This document shows, one piece after another, positions 34,351 through 43,963 of a stretch of 64,000 nucleotides of DNA (the stretch's first letter is position 1; each line of letters starts with the position of its first letter). Source of the stretch: Alteriqipengyuania abyssalis (lineage in GTDB: Bacteria; Pseudomonadota; Alphaproteobacteria; Sphingomonadales; Sphingomonadaceae); NCBI RefSeq assembly GCF_019857185.1, contig NZ_JAHWXP010000002.1:1-64000 (forward strand), written 5' to 3'. Both the position numbers and the translations under genes were made by a program. Below the pieces are notes generated by a model that was not told where the DNA came from, ran no database searches, and saw only the letters and a list, made by a program, of their open reading frames with translations.

Positions 34351-36393
34351 GTGAAGATTTCCCATCTTGCGCTGGGCGCAGCCATGCTGGCTGCCGCCTC
34401 GCCTGCACTTGCCAATACCGACGCTGCCGACACCGAAGACACGATTGCCGACAAAGCGTCCGACAGCTCCGACGCGGACAGCACGGAACGAGCCATCATC
34501 GTGACGGGGCAGCGCGCCGCGAACGAAGCGGAGGAACGCGCTGCGAAGACGCCCGGCGGCACCGATGTCGTCACCTACGACGAGTATGCGGACAAGTCGC
34601 TCGTCTCGCTGCGCGATGCGCTTGCCCTGTCGCCCGGCGTCTACCTCCAGCCGCGTTACGGGCAGGAGGTGCGCATCTCGATCCGCGGGTCGGGCCTGTC
34701 GCGCGGATATCACATGCGCGGCATCACGCTGTTGCAGGACGGCGTGCCGATCAACCTCGCCGACGACAATGGCGACTTCCAGGAGCTGGAGCCGATCTTC
34801 TTCGAGTATCTCGAAGTCTATCGCGGCGCCAACGCGCTGCGCTTCGGCTCGGGCACGCTGGGCGGCGCGATCAATGGCGTGACGCCCACGGGCGCGACCG
34901 CCGGCGGGCTCTATCTGCGCGGCGATGCGGGCAGCTTCGAGACTTTTCGCGGCCTTGCCTCCTACGGCGTCCAGAGCGGCCCCGGCGATGCCTGGGCGGC
35001 GATCAGCTACGACAGCTCCAATGGCGACCGCGACCATGCGCAGCGCACCTCGCTGCGCTTCCACGGGAATGTCGGGCTTCAGATCACCGACAATATCGAG
35101 AACCGCTTCTACGCCAGCGTCAACTCGATCGATCAGGCGCTTCCGGGCGCGCTCGACCAGGCCACGGCACTGACCGCGCCGGAGACGGGCAATTTCGCAG
35201 GCGACCAGGGGCGCGACATCGATTCGATCCGCCTGCAGAACCGCACGCGGTTCTCGTTCGACGGGGGCCAGCTCGATGTCGGCGGGTTCGTCAACGCGAA
35301 GTCGCTCTACCACCCGATCTTCCAGGTGCTCGATTACAAATCGACCGATCGCGGCGTCTATGCGCGGTTCGACTATGCCACGGGTCCGTTCGAGCTGACG
35401 CTGGGCGGCGAGACGCGGCATGGCGACACCGATGCGAAGCGCTTCGTGAACGTCAGCGGGCAACGCGGCGCACCGACCTACACCGCGGAGCAGCGCGCTG
35501 CGACGTCCAACATCTATGGCGAAATCCGCTTCCGTCCGATCGAGCCGCTGCAACTGATCGCAGGCGCGATCTATGCCGATGGCTTCCGCGAGCAGCACCT
35601 GTTGTTCGACGGCTTTGCCGGGGGGACGGTCGATGTCACCGGGCGCGCCGATTTCGACGGGTTCTCGCCCAAGTTCGGCGTGCTGTTCGAGGCGAACGAG
35701 AACATCCAGCTGTTCGCCAACTACAGCCGCTCGGTCGAATTCCCGGGCTTTGCCGAGGTGGCGCAGGTCGCCAGCTTCGTGAACCTCGACCCGCAGCGCG
35801 CGTGGACGGCGGAGATCGGCACGCGTGGGCGTGCGGGCATCCTCGAATGGGATCTTGCAGCCTATCGCGCGGACATCGAAGGCGAGCTGTTGCAGTTCAA
35901 TGTGGGCCCGGACATTCCCGCGTCGACCTTCAATGCAGGCAAGACCCGCCATCAAGGCATCGAAGCGGCGCTGTCGATCGATCTCACCCCATGGGCACGC
36001 CTCCGGCAGATCTACACCTACAGCGACTTCCACTTCGAGGACGATCCGCAATACGGCGACAACCGCCTGCCGGTGGTGCCCGAACATCTCTATCGTGCAG
36101 AACTGCGTCTTGGCACCGATGCCCTCCACATCGCGCCCAATGTCGAGTGGATGCCCGACGGGCCCTTCGCGGACTACGACAACAGCCTGCAGGTCGATGG
36201 CTATGCGCTGGTCGGGATTACCGCCGGTGCCACGCTGACCGACGGGATCGATCTGTTCGTGGATGCGCGCAACGTCTTCGACAAGAAGGCGGTAGGCGAC
36301 ATCAGCGCGGCAATCGCCGCAACGCCGACCTCGGCGATCTTCTACCCTGTCGAGCGTCGCGCCGTCTTCGGCGGCGTGCGCGCGCGCTTCTAA
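34351..36393 (+). CDS. TonB-dependent outer-membrane receptor
   Basis: A 680-residue receptor with an N-terminal signal peptide (LGAAMLAAASPALA), a TonB-box-like AIIVTGQR, a plug domain (SLRDALALSPGVYLQPRYGQ, SIRGSGLSRGYHMRGITLLQ, VYRGANALRFGSGTLGGAIN), and a 22-strand barrel region ending in the aromatic RRAVFGGVRARF. GTG 34351 has GGAG 7 nt upstream. Flanking His/Met-rich genes suggest metal uptake, perhaps copper; a ferric siderophore is the alternative. It starts 78 nt after the DUF2946-like gene. Confidence 0.88.
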   Translation: MKISHLALGAAMLAAASPALANTDAADTEDTIADKASDSSDADSTERAIIVTGQRAANEAEERAAKTPGGTDVVTYDEYADKSLVSLRDALALSPGVYLQPRYGQEVRISIRGSGLSRGYHMRGITLLQDGVPINLADDNGDFQELEPIFFEYLEVYRGANALRFGSGTLGGAINGVTPTGATAGGLYLRGDAGSFETFRGLASYGVQSGPGDAWAAISYDSSNGDRDHAQRTSLRFHGNVGLQITDNIENRFYASVNSIDQALPGALDQATALTAPETGNFAGDQGRDIDSIRLQNRTRFSFDGGQLDVGGFVNAKSLYHPIFQVLDYKSTDRGVYARFDYATGPFELTLGGETRHGDTDAKRFVNVSGQRGAPTYTAEQRAATSNIYGEIRFRPIEPLQLIAGAIYADGFREQHLLFDGFAGGTVDVTGRADFDGFSPKFGVLFEANENIQLFANYSRSVEFPGFAEVAQVASFVNLDPQRAWTAEIGTRGRAGILEWDLAAYRADIEGELLQFNVGPDIPASTFNAGKTRHQGIEAALSIDLTPWARLRQIYTYSDFHFEDDPQYGDNRLPVVPEHLYRAELRLGTDALHIAPNVEWMPDGPFADYDNSLQVDGYALVGITAGATLTDGIDLFVDARNVFDKKAVGDISAAIAATPTSAIFYPVERRAVFGGVRARF

Positions 36394-36406
36394 GGGAGGG
36401 ATGACG

Positions 36407-37708
36407 ATGGCCGATACCGCGACCTATCGCACGATCTGGCGCTGGCATTTCTATGCCGGACTGTTCGTGCTCCCCTTCGTCCTGCTGCTGTCGGTCAGCG
36501 GGGCAATCTATCTGTTCAAGCCGCAGATCGACCGGTGGGAGGAACGCGATTATCGCGGCCTCTCGCTGGAGGGCGCGGTGTCGGCCGACCGGCAGCTGGA
36601 GGCGGTGAAGACGGCCTTCCCGGGTGGATCGTTCAACCATTACCGCCTGCCCGAACACCCCGGCGATGCGGCCATGGTGCAGATGACCCTGCCCGATGGC
36701 GCATTGAGAGAGATCTATGTCTCCCCGCAGGGGCAGGTTCTCGGCACGCTCGACCCGGCTAAGCGGATTTCCAACACGGTCTCGCGTTTCCACGGCTCGC
36801 TGATGATGGGCGACTGGGGCGACCGGCTGGTCGAACTGGCCGCAAGCTGGACGATCGTGATGATCCTGAGCGGGCTCTACCTGTGGTGGCCGAGACCGTT
36901 TCGCGCCGCCGGGACTTTCTGGCCGCGCCGGTCGCTCAAGGGTCGCCCCCTGATGAAGGACCTCCATCGGGTGATCGGTTTCTGGCTGGCGGGGTTCGTG
37001 CTGGTAATGCTGGCAAGCGGCCTGCCCTGGGCGGGCACCTGGGGCAGTACGTTCAAATGGGCGCGCGGCGAGCTGGGCCTGATCGAAGGGCCGCAGGAGT
37101 GGAAGATCGGCGCGGAAAAGCCCGTGGCTCACGACCATGGGGCGATGGCCCACTCCTCGCCTTCCCGACCGCAGGCACCCGCGGAGTCCCTCCCGCTGTC
37201 CGCTTTCGTCGCACGCGCCGAGGCGGAGCGCATGGCCTTCCCCGTGCTGGTCCTGCCACCCCATGCCCCGCAACGCTTCGGCCCGCCGACCGGCGAAGTC
37301 TGGACGGTAAAATCCGAAGCACAGAACCGGCCGCTGATGCGCACGGTTACCTACGATCCGCAGACCGGCGAAGAACGCTCGCGCAGCACCTTTGCGGACA
37401 AGCATCCGATCGACCGGGCGATCAATGTCGGGATCGCGTGGCACGAAGGGGCCCTGTTCGGCCCCGCCAACCAGATCATGGGCCTGATCATTGCGCTGGC
37501 ACTGATCGCCTTGTCCGTGCTCGGTGTGCTCATGTGGCTGAAGCGCAGGCCGACGGGGAAGCTGGCAGCGCCGCCGCACGGTGGTCGCCTGCCACGCGGG
37601 TTGATCGCTGTAGTCGCCGTGCTCGCGATCCTCTTGCCGCTGTTCGGCGCTTCGCTGGTCGCAATCCTGCTAGCCGAAAAGGCCGGAGCGATGCTCGCAC
37701 GCCGCTAG
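36407..37708 (+). CDS. PepSY-associated membrane protein
   Basis: A protein of about 433 residues with four to five membrane helices and periplasmic PepSY-type regions. The N terminus has WRWHFYAGLFVLPFVLLLSV, followed by RFHGSLMMGDWGDRLVELAA, DLHRVIGFWLAGFVLVML, and a C-terminal ALIALSVLGVLMWLKRRP. Conserved His residues in WHFYAG, RFHGSL and DLHR suggest haem binding, as in PepSY iron-reductase-like proteins beside siderophore receptors. A HDHGAMAH motif in the periplasmic loop echoes the neighbouring DUF2946-like protein. ATG 36407 is better spaced from GGGAGGG than ATG 36401. Confidence 0.82.
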   Translation: MADTATYRTIWRWHFYAGLFVLPFVLLLSVSGAIYLFKPQIDRWEERDYRGLSLEGAVSADRQLEAVKTAFPGGSFNHYRLPEHPGDAAMVQMTLPDGALREIYVSPQGQVLGTLDPAKRISNTVSRFHGSLMMGDWGDRLVELAASWTIVMILSGLYLWWPRPFRAAGTFWPRRSLKGRPLMKDLHRVIGFWLAGFVLVMLASGLPWAGTWGSTFKWARGELGLIEGPQEWKIGAEKPVAHDHGAMAHSSPSRPQAPAESLPLSAFVARAEAERMAFPVLVLPPHAPQRFGPPTGEVWTVKSEAQNRPLMRTVTYDPQTGEERSRSTFADKHPIDRAINVGIAWHEGALFGPANQIMGLIIALALIALSVLGVLMWLKRRPTGKLAAPPHGGRLPRGLIAVVAVLAILLPLFGASLVAILLAEKAGAMLARR

Positions 37709-37867
37709 TGCGGGCATCAATCGCCGATAATCCGAAATCCTGACGTTCCGACAGAGCCGATTCGCGTTGCGCGCATTCGGCGTGAAGCACCGTGCCTGGC
37801 GGGAATGTGCGCAGACCGGGCGTCGCTGCGGACCCGGCCAGACCGGTGCGCGTTTTCGGTAAAAAGC

Positions 37868-37941
37868 TGGATGCCCCGTGAGGATTCGAACCTCAATTGA
37901 CGGAGTCAGAGTCCGTAGTCTTACCATTAGACGACGGGGCA
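37868..37941 (-). tRNA. tRNA-Gln (anticodon CTG)
   Basis: A 74-nt cloverleaf on the minus strand. Acceptor TGCCCCG/CGGGGCA with the U1-A72 pair typical of tRNA-Gln, discriminator T and encoded CCA. Anticodon stem ACGGA/TCCGT with loop CTCTGAC, giving CTG for Gln CAG codons. T arm TGAGGTTCGAATCCTCA. Confidence 0.95.
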
Positions 37942-38182
37942 ATAGCATTGCGACGGGCCCGCAGAGCGGGCGGAACACGTTCGCGAAGCGGCGCATCTAG
38001 AAAGCCGGGACCGCAGCGTCAAGCACTCATCCGCTCAGGCCAGCCTTGCTCAAATGCGCCCGGGCGTTTAGCGTCCGCGTCAGGTGCCCGCGGGATCTCG
38101 CTGCGGGTGGATTGGAAAAGTACTTATGGCGGACTTCGCGCCGCCGGACGACAGCAAAGGGGCTTACCCGACGGAGGGCAAA

Positions 38183-39322
38183 ATGTCCGGCGAGGTAGCA
38201 GACAAAGGCTACCACCAACCTCCGAAGCCCACGAATTCTCCCAAACGCCACCGCAAGTCCGATGGCAGGCGACGCAATCCCGCTGCCAAGCGCACGTCCG
38301 CACCGGGCCAGAAGGGCCCGCGTGGCGGGCGGCAGGCCTATGCCGCGCTCGACCTGGGGACCAATAATTGCCGCCTGCTGATCGCGCGGCCATCGGGGCA
38401 GGATTTCACCGTGATCGACGCGTTCAGCCGCGTGGTACGCCTTGGCGAAGGGCTCGCCCTGTCGGGCCGCCTGTCCGACGAGGCAATGGACCGCGCGCTG
38501 GGTGCGCTGCATGTGTGCGCCGAGAAACTGCGCCGCCGCAACGTCTTCCTCGCCCGATCGGTCGCCACCGAAGCCTGCCGCAGGGCAGTGAACGGCGCGC
38601 AGTTCATCGATCGTGTGCGCGAGGAGACGGGCATCGTGCTCGACATCATCTCCGCGCAGGAAGAGGCGCGGCTGGCGGTGCTGGGATGCCACGTCCTGCT
38701 CGAACAGGGGGACGGCCCCGCGCTGATCTTCGATATCGGCGGCGGATCGACCGAGCTGATTCTGGTCGGCCCGGGCGAAGGCGCGATCCCGCGCATTCTC
38801 GACTGGCAGAGCGTACCATGGGGCGTCGTCTCGCTGACCGACACGGTGATGGGCGGCATGACCGCGGGCCAGGCCGATGACGAGCAGGGCCGGTTGGACC
38901 TCTACGCCGCGATGCGCCGGACGGTGGACGAAAGCTTCGCGCCTTTTGCCAGGCGAATCGGCGATGCTCCGTCGGCCGAGGATATTCGCCTGCTGGGCAC
39001 CAGCGGCACGGTGACCACGCTCGCCAGCCTGCATCTGCAACTGCCGCATTACGATCGCCGCGCGGTCGACGGGCTGATCGTGCCGTCGCGCTCCATGCGC
39101 GACATTTCCGCCAATCTCTCCCGCCTCAGCCTGGCGGACCGGGCCAAGGTGCCGTGCATCGGCACCGACCGGGCCGAACTGGTCGTGGCGGGATGCGCCA
39201 TTCTCGAATCGATCCTCGACCTGTGGCCAGCCGAACGTCTGGGCGTTGCCGATCGCGGCATTCGCGAAGGCATTCTGCGCAGCCTCATGTCGGGCGACCT
39301 GGACCGTGGGACACGAACATAA
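38183..39322 (+). CDS. Ppx/GppA family phosphatase
   Basis: An exopolyphosphatase/pppGpp phosphohydrolase-family enzyme of 379 residues. It has the actin-like ATPase motifs [30 protein letters not shown], and [16 protein letters not shown]. It lacks the C-terminal HD-type domains of E. coli Ppx and GppA, which is usual for alphaproteobacteria. I chose ATG 38183 because GGAGGG lies 4 nt upstream; an in-frame ATG at 38126 lacks a site. The first 60 residues are basic and disordered. The stop overlaps the rlmE start (TAATG). Confidence 0.9.
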   Translation: MSGEVADKGYHQPPKPTNSPKRHRKSDGRRRNPAAKRTSAPGQKGPRGGRQAYAALDLGTNNCRLLIARPSGQDFTVIDAFSRVVRLGEGLALSGRLSDEAMDRALGALHVCAEKLRRRNVFLARSVATEACRRAVNGAQFIDRVREETGIVLDIISAQEEARLAVLGCHVLLEQGDGPALIFDIGGGSTELILVGPGEGAIPRILDWQSVPWGVVSLTDTVMGGMTAGQADDEQGRLDLYAAMRRTVDESFAPFARRIGDAPSAEDIRLLGTSGTVTTLASLHLQLPHYDRRAVDGLIVPSRSMRDISANLSRLSLADRAKVPCIGTDRAELVVAGCAILESILDLWPAERLGVADRGIREGILRSLMSGDLDRGTRT

Positions 39323-39987
39323 TGAGCCGTAGCCGGGGCGACCCGCAAAAGCGCGTCAAGACCGCCCGTGGGCGCACCGCATCCTCCAACCGCTGGCTGG
39401 AGCGGCAGCTGAACGACCCCTACGTGCGCGAGGCGAAGGCAGCGGGCTATCGCAGCCGCGCCGCGTTCAAGCTGATCGAGCTGGACGAGAAGTTCGGTAT
39501 CCTGCGAGGGAGCGAGCGGATCGTCGACCTCGGTATCGCGCCGGGCGGCTGGTCGCAGATCGCGCAGAAGAAGCGCCCGCAGGCGACGATCGTGGGGATC
39601 GACCTGCTGCCGACCGAGCCGCTGGACGGGGTGACGATCCTGGAAATGGATTTCATGGCGGACGAAGCGCCCGAGACGATCATGGGCCACCTGGGCGGAC
39701 CGCCCGACCTGGTGATGTCGGACATGGCGGCCAACACCGTGGGCCACAAGCAGACCGACCACCTGCGCACGATGGGGCTGGTCGAAACCGCGGCGGACTT
39801 CGCGATCCAGACGCTGGCGCCCGGCGGGCAATTCCTCGCCAAGGTGCTCGCCGGCGGCACCGACGCGCAGCTGCTCGCGCTGCTCAAGAAGAACTTCAGG
39901 ACGGTCAAGCACGCCAAACCGCCGGCGAGCCGCAAGGGCTCGTCGGAATGGTATGTCGTTGCTCAGGGGTTCAAGGGCCGCGACTAG
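39322..39987 (+). CDS. rlmE: 23S rRNA (uridine-2'-O-)-methyltransferase RlmE (FtsJ)
   Basis: RlmE methylates U2552 of 23S rRNA at a late step of 50S assembly. The 221-residue product has [18 protein letters not shown], the SAM motif [35 protein letters not shown], and the catalytic K-D-K-E tetrad (Lys in RAAFK, Asp in MSDMA, Lys in FLAKVLAGG, Glu in SSEWYVVA). It is coupled to the Ppx/GppA gene by a one-base overlap (TAATG), a common alphaproteobacterial pair. Confidence 0.95.
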   Translation: MSRSRGDPQKRVKTARGRTASSNRWLERQLNDPYVREAKAAGYRSRAAFKLIELDEKFGILRGSERIVDLGIAPGGWSQIAQKKRPQATIVGIDLLPTEPLDGVTILEMDFMADEAPETIMGHLGGPPDLVMSDMAANTVGHKQTDHLRTMGLVETAADFAIQTLAPGGQFLAKVLAGGTDAQLLALLKKNFRTVKHAKPPASRKGSSEWYVVAQGFKGRD

Positions 39988-40041
39988 CGGCCCTCATCCG
40001 GGGGATTGCTCCGGGGCGACCGAGCGCCGCCCCGTCGGCCC

Positions 40042-40737
40042 TCAGCCTTCGGGATTGGTCGCGGGTGCGTCTTCCGGCACCGGCTGATCGGCACCCATCG
40101 CGCTCGCCGCTTCGGCTTCGCCGGTTTCCGCACCTTCGACCGCACCGGGGCCTTCGCCCGGCGAATCGGCGTCTTCTTCACCCTCGGCAGCGTCTTCGGC
40201 AACCGGCGCGGGCAGCGGCGGGCCGCCACCATTTTCGAGCAGATAGAGGATCACGTTGGCGCGATCTTCCGCCTTGGAAAGCCCGGCGAAGCTCATCTTG
40301 GTGCCGTTGGCGAAGGCCTTCGGGCTGGTCAGCCAGGCGTCCATGTTCTCGTAAGTCCAGTCGCCGCCGTGGCCCGACAGCGCCGAGCTGTAGGCGAAAC
40401 CGGCGGCGTGCTTGCCGATCGGCTTGCCCAGAACGCCCCACAGGTTCGGGCCGATGCCGTTCGCGCCGCCCTGGGCGATCGTGTGGCATGCGGTGCACTT
40501 GGCGAAGATCGCTTCGCCCGCAGATGCGCTGCCCGCAGCCAGCAGGTTGGCAAACGGCGGGCCTGCATCGGCGGCGCCTTCTTCCTCGTCCGCCTGGATG
40601 AAGAAGCCCGGCTCCGCCCCTTCGGGCAGCTCGTTATCGTCGGCGTGGAAGTACATCGAGCTGATGCTCGACGCGCCAAGCGCGATGACGCCGGAAAACA
40701 GGATCCACCCGAATGCGGTGTTGCGATTGTCTTTCAT
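40042..40737 (-). CDS. Membrane-anchored c-type cytochrome (CycM-like)
   Basis: A 231-residue protein with an uncleaved N-terminal helix (AFGWILFSGVIALGASSI), a linker, a class I cytochrome c domain, and an acidic, Ala/Glu/Pro-rich C-terminal tail of about 65 residues. Haem binds at CTACH (Cys81, Cys84, His85); the axial Met is in GTKMSFAGLS. Such cytochromes carry electrons from the bc1 complex to the oxidase at the inner membrane. The long acidic tail is unusual but common in this lineage. Confidence 0.9.
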   Translation of the reverse strand: MKDNRNTAFGWILFSGVIALGASSISSMYFHADDNELPEGAEPGFFIQADEEEGAADAGPPFANLLAAGSASAGEAIFAKCTACHTIAQGGANGIGPNLWGVLGKPIGKHAAGFAYSSALSGHGGDWTYENMDAWLTSPKAFANGTKMSFAGLSKAEDRANVILYLLENGGGPPLPAPVAEDAAEGEEDADSPGEGPGAVEGAETGEAEAASAMGADQPVPEDAPATNPEG

Positions 40738-40935
40738 CGAAATGTGCCTGGCCGTTTCTGGAATGGGAGACTGCAGGAAGGGTGCGCGCGCGATCTAGCC
40801 AGAGCGCCCGATATGCGCAAGTGCCACGCTGGCGTTGCGAAACGAACCATTCGCGAACGCGACGGCTTGCGGCCCCGTGTAGGCCATGCCAAGCCCGCCC
40901 GCGTGACGACAGGGGCAGCGACCAGTGAGGGGGCA

Positions 40936-41535
40936 GTGGACGCCTGGCGCGCGGTGCGCAGCGATTCGGACATCCAGTTCGCGCCCATCGCCCAGCCCGA
41001 TCCACCCCAGACGCCCGAATGGCTGCGCGCGCTCGGCGAATTCCTGGTCGACCTGCTGGGGCCGGTGGCGCGACTGTTCGTCGCCGCGTGGCCGGTGCTG
41101 ATGTGGGTGCTGATCGCGATCGGCGTTGCGCTGCTGGTGCTGCTGATCGTGCGGATTTTCGATATTCCGGTGCTCAAACGGCGCAGCAAGGCGTCCGACC
41201 AGGCCGAGGATGCCCTGCCAGATCGCGCCGAGGCCGAGGCGCTGCTGAGCGATGCCGACGCGCTCGCCGCGCAGGGCCGCTATGGCGAGGCGGTGCGCCT
41301 GCTGCTCGCCCGCAGCATCGGGCAGATCGCCAATCGCCGACCCGATCTGGTCCATCCGTCCAGCACCGCGCGCGAATTGTCCCGGCTCGACGCCCTGCCC
41401 GACGCCGGCCGGCGCGCCTTCGCCGCAATCGCGCGCAGCGTGGAACGCGCGCTTTTCGCGCTGGAAGACCTGACCGAACGCGACTGGACCGAGGCGCGCG
41501 CCGCCTATGCCGACTTCGCGCTGGAGCGCGGCTGA
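40936..41535 (+). CDS. DUF4129 domain membrane protein
   Basis: About 199 residues with one membrane helix (VLMWVLIAIGVALLVLLIVRI) and a C-terminal cytoplasmic DUF4129 region (RYGEAVRLLLARSIGQIANR and SVERALFALEDLTERDW). DUF4129 resembles the tail of transglutaminase-like proteins and is found beside MoxR and DUF58 genes. The GTG at 40936 follows GAGGGGG; GTG 40903 and ATG 40813 are also possible. It is the first gene of a six-gene run in which each gene overlaps or nearly touches the next. Confidence 0.72.
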   Translation: MDAWRAVRSDSDIQFAPIAQPDPPQTPEWLRALGEFLVDLLGPVARLFVAAWPVLMWVLIAIGVALLVLLIVRIFDIPVLKRRSKASDQAEDALPDRAEAEALLSDADALAAQGRYGEAVRLLLARSIGQIANRRPDLVHPSSTARELSRLDALPDAGRRAFAAIARSVERALFALEDLTERDWTEARAAYADFALERG

Positions 41536-41536
41536 G

Positions 41537-42829
41537 ATGGCCGGCGCACAGGCATCCGCATTCGGCAAGCGCGGCACCTTCGCGCTGGTGCTGTTCGCGG
41601 TGCTCGCCTTCGTCGCCTTCCTGTTCCTGATCGGGCGGGGCGGGCTGGAAGGCAGCGGCAATAATGGCCAGGCCCACGCGGCGGGCACCGGGCTCGCCGG
41701 GTTTGCCGGGCTCACCCGCCTGCTGGAAGAGGACGGCGTGTGGGTCGAGCGTTCGCGCGATCGCGGTGCGCTGAACGATCCCGGCCTGTTGGTCCTCACC
41801 CCCCCGGCGAATATTGACGACGAGGAATTCGCCGAGATCATCGAGCGCCGCCGGACCATCGGCCCGACAATGATCATCGCGCCCAAGTGGTTCGCGATGC
41901 CCGCGCAGGGGGACAGGAACAGCAAGCCCGGCTGGGTTCATCTGCTGGGCGCGGGCGAAAACTGGGCGATGACGATCGATGGCCGCACGCTCTCCTTCCC
42001 GCATATCGAGCTGAAGGACCGCGCCGCGCGCTGGCGCGGCCTCGGCCTGAGCGGAACCCTGCCGAGCAAGGACGCGCTGGCGGCGGTCGAAATCGGAGCG
42101 GATGACGCCGGGAACAGCGCGGGCAGCGAGAGCGGTTTCCTCGCCCCGCTGGTGGAGGATGGTAAGGGGCGGATGCTCGCCGCCTACCTCGCCGACGATG
42201 GCAGCTATCTCGACGGCGACCTCTATCTTGATCCCGAACGCGGCGACAGCGCGCCGGTCTATGGCGTGATGCTGGTCGCCGAACCCGATCTCATGAACAA
42301 CTGGGGCATGGCCGAGCGAGAGCGCGCGCTGCTGGCGCTCGGTCTGATCGACATTGCCCGGCAGGGGACCGACGGGCCGGTCCGCTTCGACCTGACCCTG
42401 AACGGCATGGGCGGATCGCGCAATCTTTTGACCCTCGCGTTCGAGCCGCCCTTCCTCGCCGCCACGCTGACGCTGCTGCTGGCGCTGGCCATCGCGATGT
42501 GGCGCGCCTTCACCCGTTTCGGCCCCGCGCTGCGGCCTGCCCCCGCGATCGCCCCGGGCAAGAGCCAGCTGGTCGCCAATGGCGCGCAGGTGATCGCCCG
42601 CAGCGGCCGCATACGCCTGCTGCGCGAGCCTTACGCATCGCTGATGCGCGCGCGGATCGCCCATCGGCTCGGCCTGCAACCGGGCGATGACGAGGGGATA
42701 GAGCGTGCACTCTCGGCGCGCGGCGCACCCGCGCTCGCCCCTGCGCTGGAGGCGCTCGCCTCGGCCAGCAACCGCAAAGACCTGCTGCGCGCCGCCCGCG
42801 CGCTCCGCGATCTCGAAAGGACCCTATGA
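41537..42829 (+). CDS. DUF4350 domain membrane protein
   Basis: A 430-residue protein with an N-terminal helix ([19 protein letters not shown]), a large extracytoplasmic DUF4350 domain ([35 protein letters not shown]), a second helix ([16 protein letters not shown]) and a cytoplasmic helical tail. DUF4350 is related to glutamine-amidotransferase/flavodoxin-like ABC-linked domains. Function unknown. ATG 41537 lies one base after the DUF4129 stop. It overlaps the MoxR gene by 4 nt (ATGA). Confidence 0.82.
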   Translation: MAGAQASAFGKRGTFALVLFAVLAFVAFLFLIGRGGLEGSGNNGQAHAAGTGLAGFAGLTRLLEEDGVWVERSRDRGALNDPGLLVLTPPANIDDEEFAEIIERRRTIGPTMIIAPKWFAMPAQGDRNSKPGWVHLLGAGENWAMTIDGRTLSFPHIELKDRAARWRGLGLSGTLPSKDALAAVEIGADDAGNSAGSESGFLAPLVEDGKGRMLAAYLADDGSYLDGDLYLDPERGDSAPVYGVMLVAEPDLMNNWGMAERERALLALGLIDIARQGTDGPVRFDLTLNGMGGSRNLLTLAFEPPFLAATLTLLLALAIAMWRAFTRFGPALRPAPAIAPGKSQLVANGAQVIARSGRIRLLREPYASLMRARIAHRLGLQPGDDEGIERALSARGAPALAPALEALASASNRKDLLRAARALRDLERTL

Positions 42830-43788
42830 CCCAGGAACTCGAACCGCTCCGCACGCTGGCCGCCGATGTGAAGGCAGAGGTCGGCAAGGCGATCATCGGG
42901 CAGGAGGCGATGGTCGATCACCTGCTGATCGCCCTGATCGCGCAGGGCCACGTGCTGATGGAAGGCCCGCCGGGGACCGCGAAGACCTTCCTCGCGCAGT
43001 GCTTCGCGCGCGCGACGGGCCTCGATTACGGGCGCATCCAGTTCACGCCCGACCTGCTGCCGGGCGACATCCTGGGCTCCAACCTGTTCAATTTCCAGAC
43101 CAGCCAGTTCACCCTGACGCGCGGCGCGATCTTTACCGAGCTGCTGCTGGCGGACGAGATCAACCGCACCCCGCCCAAGACGCAGGCTGCGCTGCTGGAG
43201 GCGATGCAGGAACGGCGCGTGACGCTGGATGGGGAGACCCACCTCCTACCCGACCGCTTCATGGTCGTCGCGACGCAGAACCCGATCGAGAGCCAGGGCG
43301 TCTACCCCCTGCCCGAGGCGCAGCTCGACCGCTTCCTGTTCAAGCTGCTCGCCGAATATCCCAGCGAGGAGGAAGAGGCGCGGATCGTCGCGCGATTCGG
43401 CGCAGAGCAGGGCCCGCCCCGGCCCGAGGCCTTCGGGATCGAACCGGTGACGGGGCGTGACGCGCTGCAGCAGGCCATTGCCGCGGTGAAGGCGGTCACG
43501 CTCGCGCCGGAGAATGTCGACTACGTGGTCCGGCTGGTCCGCGCGACGCGCAGCCATGCCGACCTCGCCACGGGCGCTAGCCCGCGTGCCGCCGTGCTGC
43601 TGGGCAATGCCGCGCGCGTGCGCGCCGCGCTCGACGGGCGCGACTATGTGGTGCCCGACGATATCAAGGCGCTCGCCACGGCCGTGCTGCGCCACCGCCT
43701 GATCCTCTCCGCCGCCGCCGAGATCGAGGGGCGCGAGGTCGAGGGAATCGTCGACGATCTGATCGAAAGCACCGAGGCGCCGCGGTGA
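42826..43788 (+). CDS. MoxR-family AAA+ ATPase
   Basis: A 320-residue AAA+ ATPase with Walker A GPPGTAKT (about residue 47), [17 protein letters not shown], Walker B in [22 protein letters not shown], and sensor 1 [20 protein letters not shown]. MoxR ATPases are thought to act as chaperones that assemble or activate partner proteins with VWA-like domains, here probably the DUF58 protein encoded next. It starts inside the DUF4350 stop. Its own stop is followed by a 152-bp palindromic repeat before the next gene. Confidence 0.92.
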   Translation: MTQELEPLRTLAADVKAEVGKAIIGQEAMVDHLLIALIAQGHVLMEGPPGTAKTFLAQCFARATGLDYGRIQFTPDLLPGDILGSNLFNFQTSQFTLTRGAIFTELLLADEINRTPPKTQAALLEAMQERRVTLDGETHLLPDRFMVVATQNPIESQGVYPLPEAQLDRFLFKLLAEYPSEEEEARIVARFGAEQGPPRPEAFGIEPVTGRDALQQAIAAVKAVTLAPENVDYVVRLVRATRSHADLATGASPRAAVLLGNAARVRAALDGRDYVVPDDIKALATAVLRHRLILSAAAEIEGREVEGIVDDLIESTEAPR

Positions 43789-43803
43789 ACCTTCGCCGCC
43801 AGA

Positions 43804-43955
43804 TCCTCCCCGCCTTGCCGCAGGCCAGGCGGGGAGGGGGACCGCGACACCGCAGGTGTCGTGGTGGAGGGGTATGGCACGTCACCACCCCTCCGACCCG
43901 ATGCCTGACGGCATCGGCCCACCTCCCCATTTGCGTTTCACGAAAACGGGGAGGA
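43804..43955. repeat. Palindromic intergenic repeat inserted between moxR and DUF58
   Basis: The segment starts TCCTCCCCG and ends CGGGGAGGA, with inner inverted parts (GGTGGAGGGG / CCCCTCCG and GATGCC-TGACGGCATC). Repeats of this make (TCCTCCCC ... GGGGAGGA) are scattered between genes in many sphingomonad-type genomes. It separates two genes that are expected to abut, and its 3' edge GGGGAGGA supplies a Shine-Dalgarno-like sequence for the DUF58 gene. Confidence 0.75.
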
Positions 43956-43963
43956 ATGTCGGC

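Noticed and set aside
33796-36129. A 777-codon minus-strand open frame over the TonB receptor
   Set aside because: Antisense to a receptor with clear plug and barrel features. No promoter, ribosome-binding site or domain.
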